NCBI RefSeq assembly: GCF_035918095.1
Contig: NZ_CP109137.1
Coordinates: forward strand, 2,854,001 to 2,918,000
DNA length: 64,000 bases
From: Streptomyces sp. NBC_01750
Lineage (GTDB): Bacteria > Actinomycetota > Actinomycetes > Streptomycetales > Streptomycetaceae
Reading direction: 5' to 3'
The notes below the pieces were generated by a model. The model had not been told where the DNA came from and did no database searches. It was given only the letters and a program-made list of their open reading frames with translations. Made by a program: the position numbers and the translations under genes. Below are positions 7,602 through 17,082 of the stretch, in pieces; the first letter of the stretch is position 1, and every line of letters starts with the position of its first letter.

Positions 7602-9053
7602 ATGCTCGGATCCAGAAACCCCAGAAGATACAGACGTGCATTCACCAGCGCCCTGGCCGTGTTCGCCGCCCTGATCGCCGGAACCGCTGTCCAGGCTGCC
7701 ACCGCCCCCACGGCGGCCGCCGCCACCCCGCACCGGATCCTCTTCGACAACAGCAAGGCCGAGACCGCCGGCAACGCCGACTGGATCATCGGCACCAGTC
7801 AGCCCGACCCGCTGGCGCAGGATGCGACGCCCTCCGCCGAGACCGACTGGACCGGCGCCCTCTCCGCCTGGGGTGTCGCGCTGCAGAAGACCGGCGACTA
7901 CTCGCTGAAGACACTGCCTTCGGGCAACACCATCACCTACGGCACGAGCGCCGCGCTGGACCTGCAGAACTTCGACACCTTCGTACTGCCCGAGCCGAAC
8001 GTCCTGCTCAGCGCCGCCGAGAAGACCGCGGTCATGAGGTTCGTGCAGAACGGCGGCGGGCTCTTCCTGGTCTCCGACCACACCGGCGCCGACCGCAACA
8101 ACGACGGCTACGACGCGGTCGAGGTCATCAACGACCTGATGAGCAACAACAGCGTCGACAGCACCGATCCGTTCGGCTTCTCCGTCGACACACTGTCGGT
8201 CTCCACCGACAACCCGAGGGCCATCACCGACTCCACCAACCCGGTGCTCAACGGCTCCTTCGGCAAGGTCACCGGCAGCATCATCCGCAGCGGTACGACC
8301 GTCACGCTCAAGCCGGCCGACAACCCCGCCGTCAAGGGCCTGGTCTACCGGACCGGCTACTCCGGCAACACCGGCGCCTTCTTCGCCACCAGCACCTTCG
8401 GCAGCGGCCGGGTCGCGGTCTGGGGCGACAGTTCACCCATCGACGACGGCACCGGCCAGTCCGGCAACACCCTCTACGACGGCTGGAACGACACCGCGGG
8501 CACCAACGCCGCCCTCGCCCTCAACGCCACCGAGTGGCTCTCCGGCGGCACCGGCGGTGGTGGTGGCGGAGGCGGCACCTGCACCGCCGCCCAGCTGATT
8601 GCCAACCCCGGCTTCGAGTCCGGCAGTACGTCCTGGTCGGCCAGCAGCGGTGTCATCACCACCGACAGCGGTGAGGCCGCCCGTACCGGCTCGTACAAGG
8701 CCTGGCTGAGCGGCTACGGCTCCGCCCACACCGACACCCTCTCCCAGTCGGTGGCCGTCCCGTCCGGCTGCTCGGCCGCCACGTTCAGCTTCTATCTGCA
8801 CATCGACACGGCCGAGACCACCACGAGCACGTCCTACGACACTCTCAAGGTCCAGGTCCTGAACAGCGGCGGCTCGGTGCTGGCCACGCTCGCGACGTAC
8901 TCCAACCTCAATGCCGCGAGCGGCTACGCCCAGCGCAGCTTCAATCTGGGCGCGTACGCCGGGCAGACCGTCACCCTCAAGTTCACCGGCACGGAAGGCT
9001 CTCAGCTGCAGACGTCGTTCGTCATCGATGACACGGCGCTCAATGTGAGCTGA
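7602..9053 (+). CDS. Secreted protein with ThuA/glutamine-amidotransferase-like N-domain and C-terminal jelly-roll-like domain
   Basis: 483 residues. Residues 1-42 form a signal peptide. Residues 45-312 resemble a Rossmann-like ThuA/GATase fold: ILFDNSK opening, [10 protein letters not shown], then [22 protein letters not shown], where the repeated Asp/Asn could bind a metal. A pure glycine linker at 316-325 leads to residues 327-483 ([14 protein letters not shown]...[10 protein letters not shown]), a pattern seen in carbohydrate-binding or adhesion jelly-roll domains. The start at 7602 is chosen because GGAGG sits 8 bp upstream; ATG 7587 overlaps that RBS. Exact activity is unknown; polysaccharide binding is inferred from the C-domain. 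Confidence 0.72.
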   Translation: MLGSRNPRRYRRAFTSALAVFAALIAGTAVQAATAPTAAAATPHRILFDNSKAETAGNADWIIGTSQPDPLAQDATPSAETDWTGALSAWGVALQKTGDYSLKTLPSGNTITYGTSAALDLQNFDTFVLPEPNVLLSAAEKTAVMRFVQNGGGLFLVSDHTGADRNNDGYDAVEVINDLMSNNSVDSTDPFGFSVDTLSVSTDNPRAITDSTNPVLNGSFGKVTGSIIRSGTTVTLKPADNPAVKGLVYRTGYSGNTGAFFATSTFGSGRVAVWGDSSPIDDGTGQSGNTLYDGWNDTAGTNAALALNATEWLSGGTGGGGGGGGTCTAAQLIANPGFESGSTSWSASSGVITTDSGEAARTGSYKAWLSGYGSAHTDTLSQSVAVPSGCSAATFSFYLHIDTAETTTSTSYDTLKVQVLNSGGSVLATLATYSNLNAASGYAQRSFNLGAYAGQTVTLKFTGTEGSQLQTSFVIDDTALNVS

Positions 9054-9096
9054 CCTGCGCGCGCTTCCACCGGGAGGCGCTGTTCGAGGCGCACGG

Positions 9097-9123
9097 CCGC
9101 CGCGGTCGACATGGCCGCGGCGG
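9097..9123. terminator. Hairpin between convergent genes
   Basis: Nine-bp GC-only arms (ccgccgcgg and ccgcggcgg) with a 9-nt loop lie between the secreted protein gene and the stop of the convergent LysE gene. Plausible shared terminator. Confidence 0.5.
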
Positions 9124-9732
9124 TCAGCGAGCGAATCCGAGCGTGACGCCCAGGCCGACCAGCACCGAACCGATCGAACGGTTGAGTACCTTCTGCCACC
9201 TCAGCATGCCCGTGCGCAGCCGGGAGTGGGAGAAGAACAGCGCGACGAGACCGAACCAGCCGAGATGGGCGAAGGACATGAACAGCCCGTAGCCCGCCTG
9301 CTGCCACACCGGCGTCCCGGGGCCCACCACCTGGGTGAACGTGGAGACCACGAAGAGAGTCGTCTTCGGGTTGAGCGCGTTGGTGAGGAATCCGGTGCGC
9401 AGCGCGCCCAGCCGGGTCAGTTCGGGCTTCGACACCAGGTCGACGGCGAGGTCGGCGCGGGCGAGGAAGGTGCGGACACCGATATAGACGAGGTACGCCG
9501 CGCCGACCAGCTTGATCGCGGTGAACAGAGCGGTCGACGAAGCGATCAGCAGGCCGACGCCGAGCATCGTGTACGTGACGTGGACGAGCACACCCGCGGC
9601 GACACCGGCCGCGGCCAACAGCCCCGTCGTACGGCCGTAGAGACAGCTGTTGCGGACGACCATCGCGAAGTCTGCGCCCGGGCTGATGACGGCGAGGACG
9701 GTGATGACGGCGACGGCGATCAGTTCGGTCAT
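9124..9732 (-). CDS. LysE/RhtB family amino acid exporter
   Basis: 202-residue membrane protein matching the LysE/RhtB exporter superfamily. It has the N-terminal signature VISPGADFAMVVRNS, followed by about six hydrophobic segments with LNPKTTLFVVSTF in the middle, the conserved NPK region. It probably exports amino acids or their analogues across the cytoplasmic membrane by proton exchange. Convergent with the secreted protein gene, and divergent, 71 bp apart, from the nitrilase-family gene. ATG start at 9732. Substrate not predictable. Confidence 0.92.
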   Translation of the reverse strand: MTELIAVAVITVLAVISPGADFAMVVRNSCLYGRTTGLLAAAGVAAGVLVHVTYTMLGVGLLIASSTALFTAIKLVGAAYLVYIGVRTFLARADLAVDLVSKPELTRLGALRTGFLTNALNPKTTLFVVSTFTQVVGPGTPVWQQAGYGLFMSFAHLGWFGLVALFFSHSRLRTGMLRWQKVLNRSIGSVLVGLGVTLGFAR

Positions 9733-9803
9733 GCGCCGATGCTCGCCAGCACCGACCGCACGATCAATCGAATCCGGCTTTCCTCCCGGATGGTGAGACG
9801 CCG

Positions 9804-10532
9804 ATGATGGGACGCATGAAGACAGCGGCCGCGCAGTTCACTCCCGTACCTGGCGATATCGATGCGAATGTCCGGTCCATATGCGGTCTGATCCGTGCGG
9901 CGGCCGGTCGGGGCGCCCGGCTCGTCGTCTTCCCCGAGCTCGCGCTGACGGGATACGAGCCGGGGCTGATCCGCAAGGATCCCGGGCTCTGGCCGGCCGA
10001 GGACGACGAGCGCCTCGAGCCGGTACGGGAGGCATGCCGGGCCGGCTCGGCCGCGGCCGTCGTGGGTGGCCCGGTGCGGACGGAGAGCGGGCGGCCCGGC
10101 ATCACCTCGCTCGTCATCGGGCCGTGCGGCGAACTGCTCACGCGCTACGACAAGCTGCATCTGCACGGGGTCGAGAACGACATCTTCGCGGCGGGCACCG
10201 AGGACGGCCGCTTCACCCTGGACGGCGTCCGGTTCGCGCTGGCGACCTGCTACGACAACCGCTTCCCGGACATCGCCGAGCGGGCGGAGGCCGACGGCTG
10301 CCGGGCGTATCTGGCGAGTTCGGTGCTGGACACCGAGAACGACTCGTTCGACCAGGTCTATCCGGTGCGGGCCCGGGAGAACGGCCTGTATGTGGTGCTC
10401 GCCAACGTCCTGGGGCACAACGAGGCAGGCGAGTGCCGGGGCGGCAGCGCTGTCTGGGGCCCGGACGGACGGCGCATCGCCGACGCGGGCACCGAGGACC
10501 CCGGTCTCGCGCTCGCGGACCTGCCCATCTAG
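9804..10532 (+). CDS. Carbon-nitrogen hydrolase (nitrilase superfamily)
   Basis: Probable cytoplasmic amidase that hydrolyses a small amide or carbamoyl compound. The Glu-Lys-Cys triad is visible (numbered from 9804): Glu45 in VFPELALTGYEPG, Lys117 in RYDKLHLHG and Cys149 in LATCYDNRFPD. At 242 residues it is a compact single-domain member. An internal ATG at 9816 (MKTAAAQFTPVPGD) matches the usual family N-terminus better, but its RBS spacing is tight, so either start may be used. The stop overlaps the stop of the convergent EI24 gene by four bases (ctag). Confidence 0.9.
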   Translation: MMGRMKTAAAQFTPVPGDIDANVRSICGLIRAAAGRGARLVVFPELALTGYEPGLIRKDPGLWPAEDDERLEPVREACRAGSAAAVVGGPVRTESGRPGITSLVIGPCGELLTRYDKLHLHGVENDIFAAGTEDGRFTLDGVRFALATCYDNRFPDIAERAEADGCRAYLASSVLDTENDSFDQVYPVRARENGLYVVLANVLGHNEAGECRGGSAVWGPDGRRIADAGTEDPGLALADLPI

Positions 10533-11329
10533 TCCTTGCTGAAGCTGTACGGAGCCGACGCCGGAGCCGACGCCCGTGCGGCGGCGTCGTCCGGCGGCGC
10601 CTCCAGGTCCCGCACCATCAGCGTCGCGCCCGCCACCGCGCCCGGCATCAGGAACACCGCCACGAACGGCACGAGGAAGGCCAGGGTCAGCGGCACGCCG
10701 AAGCCGAGTGTGAGCAGCCGTCGGCCCCGCAGCAGCGCCAGGCGCTCCTTGAGCTCGACGCCGCGCCGCTGGAGCGCCACCGCCGTGAGCTCCTCCGCGA
10801 GGAAGAAGCCCGAAACGCAGAAGCCGATCGCCGGGACGACGGTCTGGCCGACGACCGGGATGAAGCCGAGCGCGAAGAGCAGTACGCCGTACAGCACCAC
10901 CCGCGCAACGACCCGCAGCGAATCGCGCGCGGAGATCCACAGCTCCCGCCAGAGCGGCAGCCCGGACTCGGGGACGTCGCCGCCCTCGCTGCGGTCGACC
11001 TGCTCGGAGAGGGACTCGTAGAAGGGCTGGCCGACCAGCAGCGTCACCGCGGTGAAGGTGATCACCGCGAGGAACAGCCCGAAGGTGAAGACCAGCGCGG
11101 TGAGGAAGCCGCGGAACAGGCCCTGCCAGGGAGAGGTCCAGTCGTCGGCGAACGGCGTCGCCCAGGCGGTCAGATCGTCCGCGCCGTAGCCGAGAGAGAC
11201 GAGCGCGGCCGTGTACAGCACCAGGGTCACCAGGCCGGGCAGCAGCCCGAAGCCGAACCACCGGCCGTGCCCGCCGACCCAGCGCTGGCCCTTCATCAAG
11301 TAGCCGAAGCCCACCCCAAGATCATGCAT
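10529..11329 (-). CDS. EI24-domain (CysZ-like) integral membrane protein
   Basis: 266 residues with an N-terminal GFGYLMKGQRWV stretch and several hydrophobic segments, including LLPGLVTLVLYTAALV and GVLLFALGFIPVVGQTVVP. This matches the EI24/CysZ family. CysZ of enterobacteria is a sulfate channel; the actinobacterial members are mostly uncharacterised, so a sulfate role here is only a possibility. The C-terminus is an Ala/Ser-rich hydrophilic tail. ATG at 11329. Confidence 0.87.
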   Translation of the reverse strand: MHDLGVGFGYLMKGQRWVGGHGRWFGFGLLPGLVTLVLYTAALVSLGYGADDLTAWATPFADDWTSPWQGLFRGFLTALVFTFGLFLAVITFTAVTLLVGQPFYESLSEQVDRSEGGDVPESGLPLWRELWISARDSLRVVARVVLYGVLLFALGFIPVVGQTVVPAIGFCVSGFFLAEELTAVALQRRGVELKERLALLRGRRLLTLGFGVPLTLAFLVPFVAVFLMPGAVAGATLMVRDLEAPPDDAAARASAPASAPYSFSKD

Positions 11330-11544
11330 ACGCCCACCTTATCGGGGTGCCGGATTCTGCATTCCGGAGAGGACGGCGGAAGGGTCCCATGAGTCCCGTT
11401 CTCCACCTGCGAACCACGGCCTGAGCCGTGCTCCGGCCCGGGTGTCTCACGCAAGTGCCTCTTGTTGTTCGGGAGTTGAACCGGTAGACCCCTGCGTACT
11501 GATCGTTGTGCCGATCGATTCCCACACTCCGGAGGCACGTAAGC

Positions 11545-14085
11545 ATGGGTCTGCCACGTCCCGTCCTGATCGCCACCGCCGTCCTCGCCGGGGCGGTGCT
11601 TCTCGCGCCCGGAGCGGCGACCGCCGCACCCGGTCGCGACGGCCCGCATCCCGTACGCGAAGGGGGCGGACGCGACACCGCAGTCGCGAAGGCTCCGCTC
11701 TCGGCCGCCGCCGACGCGCTGGGGACCGCAGCCCCCAAGCTCGCCAAAAGCAGTGCATATCCCCGCAGAACCGTCCTCGATCCGCCGCCCGTGAACCCGG
11801 CGGACAAGTCGATCAAACTGGGCCTCGCGCCGTACCACTCGCTCGCACCCCGGCTGAACGCACTGCAGAAGCTGGGCAACCGGGTCAGCGTCGAGGTCGC
11901 CGGGCGGTCCGCCGGCGGGCACCAGCTGTATCTCGTCACCGTCACCGCGCCCGAGAGCTCCCACCAGGCCCGCGAGCAGGAGCGGATGCGGGAGCTGATC
12001 GAGAACTCGCCATCGGCCGCCGCCAAGGACAAGCGGATCAAGTCCTCGTACAAGACGCCCGTCTTCATCAACAACAACATCCACGGCAATGAGTGGGAGG
12101 GCACGGACGCCGCCCTGAAGCTCATCGAGGACCTGGCGAAGGCCAAGGACGGCACGACCACCGAGCTGCTCGCCAAGAACCGGATCTATCTCAATGTGAC
12201 AGCCAACCCGGACGGCCGGATCGCCGGAACCCGCGCCAACGCCAACGGCTTCGACCTCAACCGGGACTTCATCACCGGCTCCCAGCCCGAGGCACGCGCC
12301 ATCCGGCAGATCGCCATCGACAAGCAGCCGGCCGTCATGCTCGATCTGCACGGGTATGTCAACGGCACGCTGATCGAGCCGACGACTCCCCCGCACGGCG
12401 AGAACTACGAGTACGACCTCTTCCTGAAGAATGCCTACGCGAATGCCCTGGGCATGGAGAAGGCCGTCAACGGGCTCGGCTACACCCCGGCGAAGGACGG
12501 CGTCGAGCCCGCCGTCATCCCCTTCCGGGACCAGAAGGAGGGCTGGGACGACTGGCCGCCGATCTTCACCCCGCAGTACATGCCCTTCCAGGGCGCGATC
12601 GCCGCGCACACCATCGAGTTCCCGATGGCGGTCAACAACGAGGAGTACGACACCCTCCCGGTCGCCGAGCTTCGCCGCCGTGCCCGGATCAACAAGGACA
12701 TCGCGGGCGCGGCGATGCGCGCGACCCTCGACTACACACGTACGCACCGCGCTTCGGTGATCGCCGACCAGATCGAGACGTTCCGGCGGGGCGCGGCGGG
12801 CGAAGCGCAGCGGCCGGTGTCGGAGGAGACCGTGCCGGGGGTGCCGGGCATCGGTCCCGAGGACGTGTACACCACGGCCTTCCCGCGGGCGTATGTGATT
12901 CCGGCGGGACGCAAGCAGAGGTCGGCGACCGCGGCGGCCCGGCTGGTGGACCATCTGGTCGCCAATGACGTACGGGTGGAGCGGGCGGTCCTGCCGTTCC
13001 GGCTGGCGGGCCGCGGCTATCCGGCGGGTTCGTACGTCGTCGACATGCGCCAGCCCAAGCGCGGCATCGCCAATGTGATCCTGGCCGAGGGCCGGGACAT
13101 CAGCGCGGACGTCTCCACGATGTACGACATCTCGGGCTGGAGCCTCGGGCTGTTGTGGGGCGCGAGTGCGGACAAGGTCGCCACCGGTGCGCTCCATGTG
13201 GTGGGGCGTCCGGTCCATGCCGCGTCACCGACCGGATATGTCGCCCCGTTCGGGGATCTGCGGCTGCGGCTCGACGACCCGAAGGAGCTCACGGCTCTCA
13301 ACTCGCTGCTCGAACAGGGCGTGACGGTGCGGCGCGCGGCGGACGGTTCGGCGATCGTGCCCGGCTCGGCCCGTCGTGCGGCGGCCGTACTCGCCGACCG
13401 TCACGGGGTCGCCTTCTCGGCCACGAAGGAGAAGGGCACAGCCCGGCTGCACCGGACCAGGGTGGCCGCGGCCGTGACCGCCGGTGAGCTGTTCGCGCTG
13501 CGCGAGATGGGCTTCGAGACCCGGCCGGTCTCGACGGGCGCGCTGAACGCGGGCTACGACTGGTCGAAGGCGGATGTCCTGTATGTGTCCAGCGGTCTGC
13601 AGTACGGGGAGCTGAACCCGGCCGCCCGCGGCGCGCTGAACGCCTTCCTCGCCCGCGGCGGCGCCGTGGTCGCTCTCGGTGCGGACGGCGCTGCCTTCAA
13701 CACCGAGGCGGGACTGCTCGCGGCCAAGCCGGTGGCGGGCAACGGGGACGCGAACGGCGTGGTCCGGGTGGTCAACGCGGCCGGCAGCCCGGTCACCGGC
13801 GGCGCGCCCGCGCACAGCTTCGTGTACTCGCCGCTCTGGTTCACCGATCTCGGCCCCGGGGTGCGCGTCGATCAGTCGTACGGCTCCGGGAACCCTCTCG
13901 TCGCGGGCCACTGGCGGCCGGTGGAAGAGGGTACGGGCGGACCGAAGGACGCGGCCGGCAAGGCGTCGATCGTCAGCGGCACAGCGAAGACGGGCGCACC
14001 GGTTGTGCTGTTCGGCACCGAGCCGTTGTTCCGCGACCACCCCAAGGGTGTCTTCGCGCAGATCGGCCGGGCACTGCTGCTGTAG
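11545..14085 (+). CDS. Secreted M14-family zinc carboxypeptidase
   Basis: 846 residues with a signal peptide at 1-28. The M14 domain contains the zinc ligands His180 and Glu183 in NIHGNEWEG, a third ligand His269 in LDLHGYVNG, the substrate-binding region NVTANPDGR, and catalytic Glu358 in AHTIEFPM. The C-terminal half (about residues 480-846) looks like a GATase-like or beta-sandwich accessory region of unknown role. Likely a secreted metallo-carboxypeptidase for peptide scavenging. Start at 11545 chosen because GGAGG lies 9 bp upstream and the signal peptide begins there; a longer frame upstream lacks an RBS. Confidence 0.9.
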   Translation: MGLPRPVLIATAVLAGAVLLAPGAATAAPGRDGPHPVREGGGRDTAVAKAPLSAAADALGTAAPKLAKSSAYPRRTVLDPPPVNPADKSIKLGLAPYHSLAPRLNALQKLGNRVSVEVAGRSAGGHQLYLVTVTAPESSHQAREQERMRELIENSPSAAAKDKRIKSSYKTPVFINNNIHGNEWEGTDAALKLIEDLAKAKDGTTTELLAKNRIYLNVTANPDGRIAGTRANANGFDLNRDFITGSQPEARAIRQIAIDKQPAVMLDLHGYVNGTLIEPTTPPHGENYEYDLFLKNAYANALGMEKAVNGLGYTPAKDGVEPAVIPFRDQKEGWDDWPPIFTPQYMPFQGAIAAHTIEFPMAVNNEEYDTLPVAELRRRARINKDIAGAAMRATLDYTRTHRASVIADQIETFRRGAAGEAQRPVSEETVPGVPGIGPEDVYTTAFPRAYVIPAGRKQRSATAAARLVDHLVANDVRVERAVLPFRLAGRGYPAGSYVVDMRQPKRGIANVILAEGRDISADVSTMYDISGWSLGLLWGASADKVATGALHVVGRPVHAASPTGYVAPFGDLRLRLDDPKELTALNSLLEQGVTVRRAADGSAIVPGSARRAAAVLADRHGVAFSATKEKGTARLHRTRVAAAVTAGELFALREMGFETRPVSTGALNAGYDWSKADVLYVSSGLQYGELNPAARGALNAFLARGGAVVALGADGAAFNTEAGLLAAKPVAGNGDANGVVRVVNAAGSPVTGGAPAHSFVYSPLWFTDLGPGVRVDQSYGSGNPLVAGHWRPVEEGTGGPKDAAGKASIVSGTAKTGAPVVLFGTEPLFRDHPKGVFAQIGRALLL

Positions 14086-14112
14086 CGGCGGCGAAGCGAC
14101 CCGGTGATACGG

Positions 14113-14149
14113 CCGAGGGCCCCACTCCCTGCGGGAGTGAGGCCCTCGG
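14113..14149. terminator. Bidirectional terminator between M14 gene and ohr
   Basis: Arms ccgagggcc and ggccctcgg, then one mismatch, then cactccc and gggagtg around a 3-nt loop: a 17-bp stem. It sits between convergent stops at 14085 and 14168. Confidence 0.85.
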
Positions 14150-14167
14150 TCTTCAGCTGTGCCGTTG

Positions 14168-14596
14168 TCAGGCGACGGCGAGCTCGACCTTGATGTTGCC
14201 GCGGGTGGCGTTGGAGTACGGGCACACCTGGTGCGCCTTCTCCACCAGCGCCCGGGCGGTGGCCTCGTCGACGTTCGGGATGGAGGCGGTGATCGCGACC
14301 TCCAGGCCGAAGCCGCCGGCCTCGTTCTTGCCGATGCCGACCGAGGCGGTCACGGTGGAGCCCGAGATATCGGCCTTCTCCAGGCGGGCGACGACACCGA
14401 GCGCGCCCTGGAAGCAGGCGCTGTAGCCGGCCGCGAACAGCTGCTCCGGGTTGGTGCCGGCGCCGCTGCCGCCCATCTCCTTGGGCGGGTTGACGACCAC
14501 GTCGAGGTTGCCGTCGTGGGAGGCGACACGGCCGTCACGGCCGTTCTCCGCGGTGGCAACGGCGGTGTAGAGGACGTCTATGTTCTGGATGGACAT
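14168..14596 (-). CDS. ohr: Organic hydroperoxide resistance protein (OsmC/Ohr family)
   Basis: Thiol peroxidase that reduces organic and fatty acid hydroperoxides. 142 residues. The two redox cysteines of the Ohr subfamily are Cys61 in AAGYSACFQGAL and Cys125 in HQVCPYSNATRGNI; the family Arg near residue 20 also fits. The start MSIQNIDVLYTA at 14596 is chosen because AGGAGG lies 10 bp upstream; 14 further upstream codons have no RBS. Co-directional with the CurA-like oxidoreductase 68 bp upstream, so possibly co-transcribed. Confidence 0.93.
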   Translation of the reverse strand: MSIQNIDVLYTAVATAENGRDGRVASHDGNLDVVVNPPKEMGGSGAGTNPEQLFAAGYSACFQGALGVVARLEKADISGSTVTASVGIGKNEAGGFGLEVAITASIPNVDEATARALVEKAHQVCPYSNATRGNIKVELAVA

Positions 14597-14663
14597 GCGG
14601 AAGGTTCCTCCTGAGGTGTCGCCGCGACTCGCGCCCACGGATCGCGGCGGTCTGGCGGTGAGC

Positions 14664-15683
14664 CTAACGGGTGAGCGAAACGATCATCTTGCCGGTGTTC
14701 TCACCACGGAGGAGGCCGAGGAAGGCGTCGAAGCCGTTCTCGATGCCCTGGACAGCCGTCTCGTTGTACTTGAGCTCGCCGGAGGCGATCCAGCCGGCGA
14801 CCTCCTGGACGAACTGCGGCTGGAGCGCGGCGTGGTCGCCCACGAGGACGCCCTGGAGGCGCAGGCGCTTGCCGATGATCATCGCCATATTGCGCGGGCC
14901 GGGGGTCGCCTCGGTGTTGTTGTACTGCGCGATCATGCCGCAGATGGTCGCCCGGCCGTGCACGTTGAGCGAGGAGATCGCAGCCTCGAGGTGGTCGCCG
15001 CCGACGTTGTCGAAGTAGACGTCGATACCGTCGGGGGCGGCTTCCTTCAGCTGCTCGCCGACGGGGCCGTTCTTGTAGTTGAAGGCGGCGTCGAAGCCGT
15101 ACTCCTCGACGAGGAGCTTGACCTTCTCGTCCGAGCCCGCCGAGCCGATGACGCGGGAAGCGCCCTTGAGCTTGGCCATCTGGCCGACCTGGCTGCCGAC
15201 GGCGCCGGCCGCGCCGGAGACGAAGACCACGTCGCCCTCCTTGAAGGAGGCGACCTCGAAGAGTCCGGCGTAGGCGGTGAGGCCCGTCATGCCGAGCACG
15301 CCGAGGTAGGCGGAGAGCGGGGCGAGCGAGGCGTCGACCTTGGTGGCGTGCTTGGCGTTCACCGTGGCGTACTCGCGCCAGCCGAGGCCGTGCAGGACGT
15401 GGTCACCGACTGCCAAGCCCTCGGCGTTCGAGGCAATGACCTCGCCGACCGCGCCGCCGTCCATCGGGTGGTCGAGCTTGAACGGCGGGACGTAGGACTT
15501 GACGTCGTTCATCCGGCCGCGCATGTACGGGTCGACCGAGAAGTGCAGGTTGCGTACGAGGATCTGCCCCTCGCCCGGCGCGGTCACCGGGGTCTCACGC
15601 AGAGCGAAGTCCTCCGCCTTGGGCCAGCCGTGCGGGCGGGCGACGAGGTGCCATTCACGGCCGGATGCGGGAAGTGCGGACAT
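14664..15683 (-). CDS. NADP-dependent oxidoreductase (MDR superfamily, CurA / leukotriene B4 dehydrogenase type)
   Basis: 339 residues, the typical length for zinc-independent medium-chain reductases that saturate the C=C bond of enones and enals. The nucleotide-binding fold is seen as VFVSGAAGAVGSQVGQMAKLKGASRVIGSAGS at about 148-180. SVDPYMRGRM near residue 50 is a hallmark of the CurA/PTGR group. ATG at 15683 with AGGAGG 7-10 bp upstream. Divergent from a MarR regulator 91 bp away, which probably controls it. Confidence 0.93.
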   Translation of the reverse strand: MSALPASGREWHLVARPHGWPKAEDFALRETPVTAPGEGQILVRNLHFSVDPYMRGRMNDVKSYVPPFKLDHPMDGGAVGEVIASNAEGLAVGDHVLHGLGWREYATVNAKHATKVDASLAPLSAYLGVLGMTGLTAYAGLFEVASFKEGDVVFVSGAAGAVGSQVGQMAKLKGASRVIGSAGSDEKVKLLVEEYGFDAAFNYKNGPVGEQLKEAAPDGIDVYFDNVGGDHLEAAISSLNVHGRATICGMIAQYNNTEATPGPRNMAMIIGKRLRLQGVLVGDHAALQPQFVQEVAGWIASGELKYNETAVQGIENGFDAFLGLLRGENTGKMIVSLTR

Positions 15684-15774
15684 GCTGCGTTCCTCCTAGA
15701 AAAAGCTTCACCTTCTGAAAGAACAATGCTCCTGGATATTTCATGTTGTCAAGTAACTGGGTATCCTTGCGCTC

Positions 15775-16215
15775 ATGGCCACTCCACGAACTGATCCCCT
15801 GACCGTCGAAGTCGTCGAGCTCATCGGCACCGTCGTGGCCCGCTACTACACGGAGTACGAGCAGGCCGCGGCCGAGCACTCACTCACCGGGGCCCAGGCG
15901 CGGGTGCTGGGGCTGCTGACCGTGGAGCCGACGCCGATGCGCCGTATCGCGCAGAAGCTGAAGTGCGAGCCGTCGAACGTCACCGGGATCATCGACCGGC
16001 TCGAGGCCAGGGGACTGGTGGAGCGCCGCCCCGATCCGAACGACCGCAGGGTCAAGGTCGCCGCCCCGACCGAGGAAGGCAGGGTCACCGCCCGCCGACT
16101 GCGAGAATCGCTGAACTTCGCGCGCGAGCCGCTGGCGGGGCTCTCCGACGAGGAGCGGACGGTGCTGCGGGACCTGCTCAAGCGAATGCTGGGCGAGGAG
16201 ACTTCCGCGCCCTAG
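15775..16215 (+). CDS. MarR family transcriptional regulator
   Basis: 146 residues with a winged helix-turn-helix: LTGAQARVLGLLTVEPTPMRRIAQKL, then EPSNVTGIIDRLEARGLVERRPDPNDRRVKV, the MarR wing. It is divergent from the CurA-like oxidoreductase, and the AT-rich 91-bp gap (around 15710-15770) is the likely operator region. The only cysteine lies in the DNA-binding region, so it lacks the N-terminal sensor Cys of OhrR although ohr is close by. Its ligand is unknown; phenolic or electrophilic compounds are plausible. Confidence 0.92.
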   Translation: MATPRTDPLTVEVVELIGTVVARYYTEYEQAAAEHSLTGAQARVLGLLTVEPTPMRRIAQKLKCEPSNVTGIIDRLEARGLVERRPDPNDRRVKVAAPTEEGRVTARRLRESLNFAREPLAGLSDEERTVLRDLLKRMLGEETSAP

Positions 16216-16223
16216 GCGAGGCC

Positions 16224-16940
16224 CTACAGACACCACCAGAGGAAGCGGTTGCACTGCGTGGGGCTCGGCGTCGGCGTCGGCTCGTCGGAAGGCGGCGTTC
16301 CGCCGCCCGGGGCCGAGGGGCTCGGCTGCCCGGAGGACGAGGGCTGCGCACTGCCGGAGGGCTGGGCGGCGGAGGACGAGGGCGACGCCGGGCCGCTCGT
16401 GGCCTGCTTTCCGTCACCGCCACTGCCGGAGCCACTGCCGGAGCCACTGCCGCTGCCGGCACCCGTGCCGGGCCCTGTTCCCGTCGGACGTACCGCAGCG
16501 GACGCGGAGACGGGCGGCTCCGTCACCGGATCCGGACCCTCGGGGGTCACATCGACGTCCGTGGGCTCGGGTGCGGGCTCCGTCTCGACGCTCGGGTCTT
16601 CCTTCACGGCGGTGGCGGCACCGTCGTCGCCCTTGTTCTCGGTGGCCAGCTCCGCCAGACTCAGCGCGCCTGCCGCCAGCACCAGGCCGACCGTGCCGAG
16701 CAGCACCTTGCGGCCCCGCCGCTTGCGCGCCCGGCGGGTACCTGCGGATCTGCGGCGCGGCGGAGGCTGTCGGCGCGCACGCCGATGGCCCACCGGCTCG
16801 GAGACCTCGTCCAGTTCATAGACGTGTTCCGCCGCGGGTGCGCTGGGGTGGTGACGCCTGAGCTCCTCAACGGGCGTACCGCATCCGGCGCAGGCCAGGG
16901 CCCCGTTGAGGTGCCTACGACACTGGTTGCAGTAATCCAT
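16224..16940 (-). CDS. SCO2400-like zinc-ribbon membrane protein
   Basis: 238 residues. The N-terminus has two CxxC knuckles (MDYCNQCRRHL and ACAGCGTP), consistent with a small zinc ribbon. A basic stretch (RRARKRRGRK) and one membrane segment (VLLGTVGLVLAAGALSLAEL) follow at about 80-100, then a long extracytoplasmic Ser/Gly/Pro/Thr-rich tail with a Gly-Ser dipeptide repeat. It ends CNRFLWWCL with two cysteines. It resembles the streptomycete SCO2400 family; function is unknown. Convergent with the MarR gene 8 bp away. Confidence 0.78.
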   Translation of the reverse strand: MDYCNQCRRHLNGALACAGCGTPVEELRRHHPSAPAAEHVYELDEVSEPVGHRRARRQPPPRRRSAGTRRARKRRGRKVLLGTVGLVLAAGALSLAELATENKGDDGAATAVKEDPSVETEPAPEPTDVDVTPEGPDPVTEPPVSASAAVRPTGTGPGTGAGSGSGSGSGSGSGGDGKQATSGPASPSSSAAQPSGSAQPSSSGQPSPSAPGGGTPPSDEPTPTPSPTQCNRFLWWCL

Positions 16941-17082
16941 GGCGCCCGCAGGCTATGCGGCGCGGGGGTACCAGAGGTGGAGCGCCCTGTGAGGATCTTG
17001 TGTGGAATCTTCACTTCCGCGGCGCGTCAGCTCGCTGGGACCGCTCGTGGCTCGCGGTGCCCGACGGGGCAGGATGTCTGGC

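Noticed and set aside
11296..13218. 640-codon minus-strand open frame opposite the M14 peptidase gene
   Set aside because: Antisense to a gene with clear signal peptide, RBS and zinc-binding motifs; no recognisable protein.
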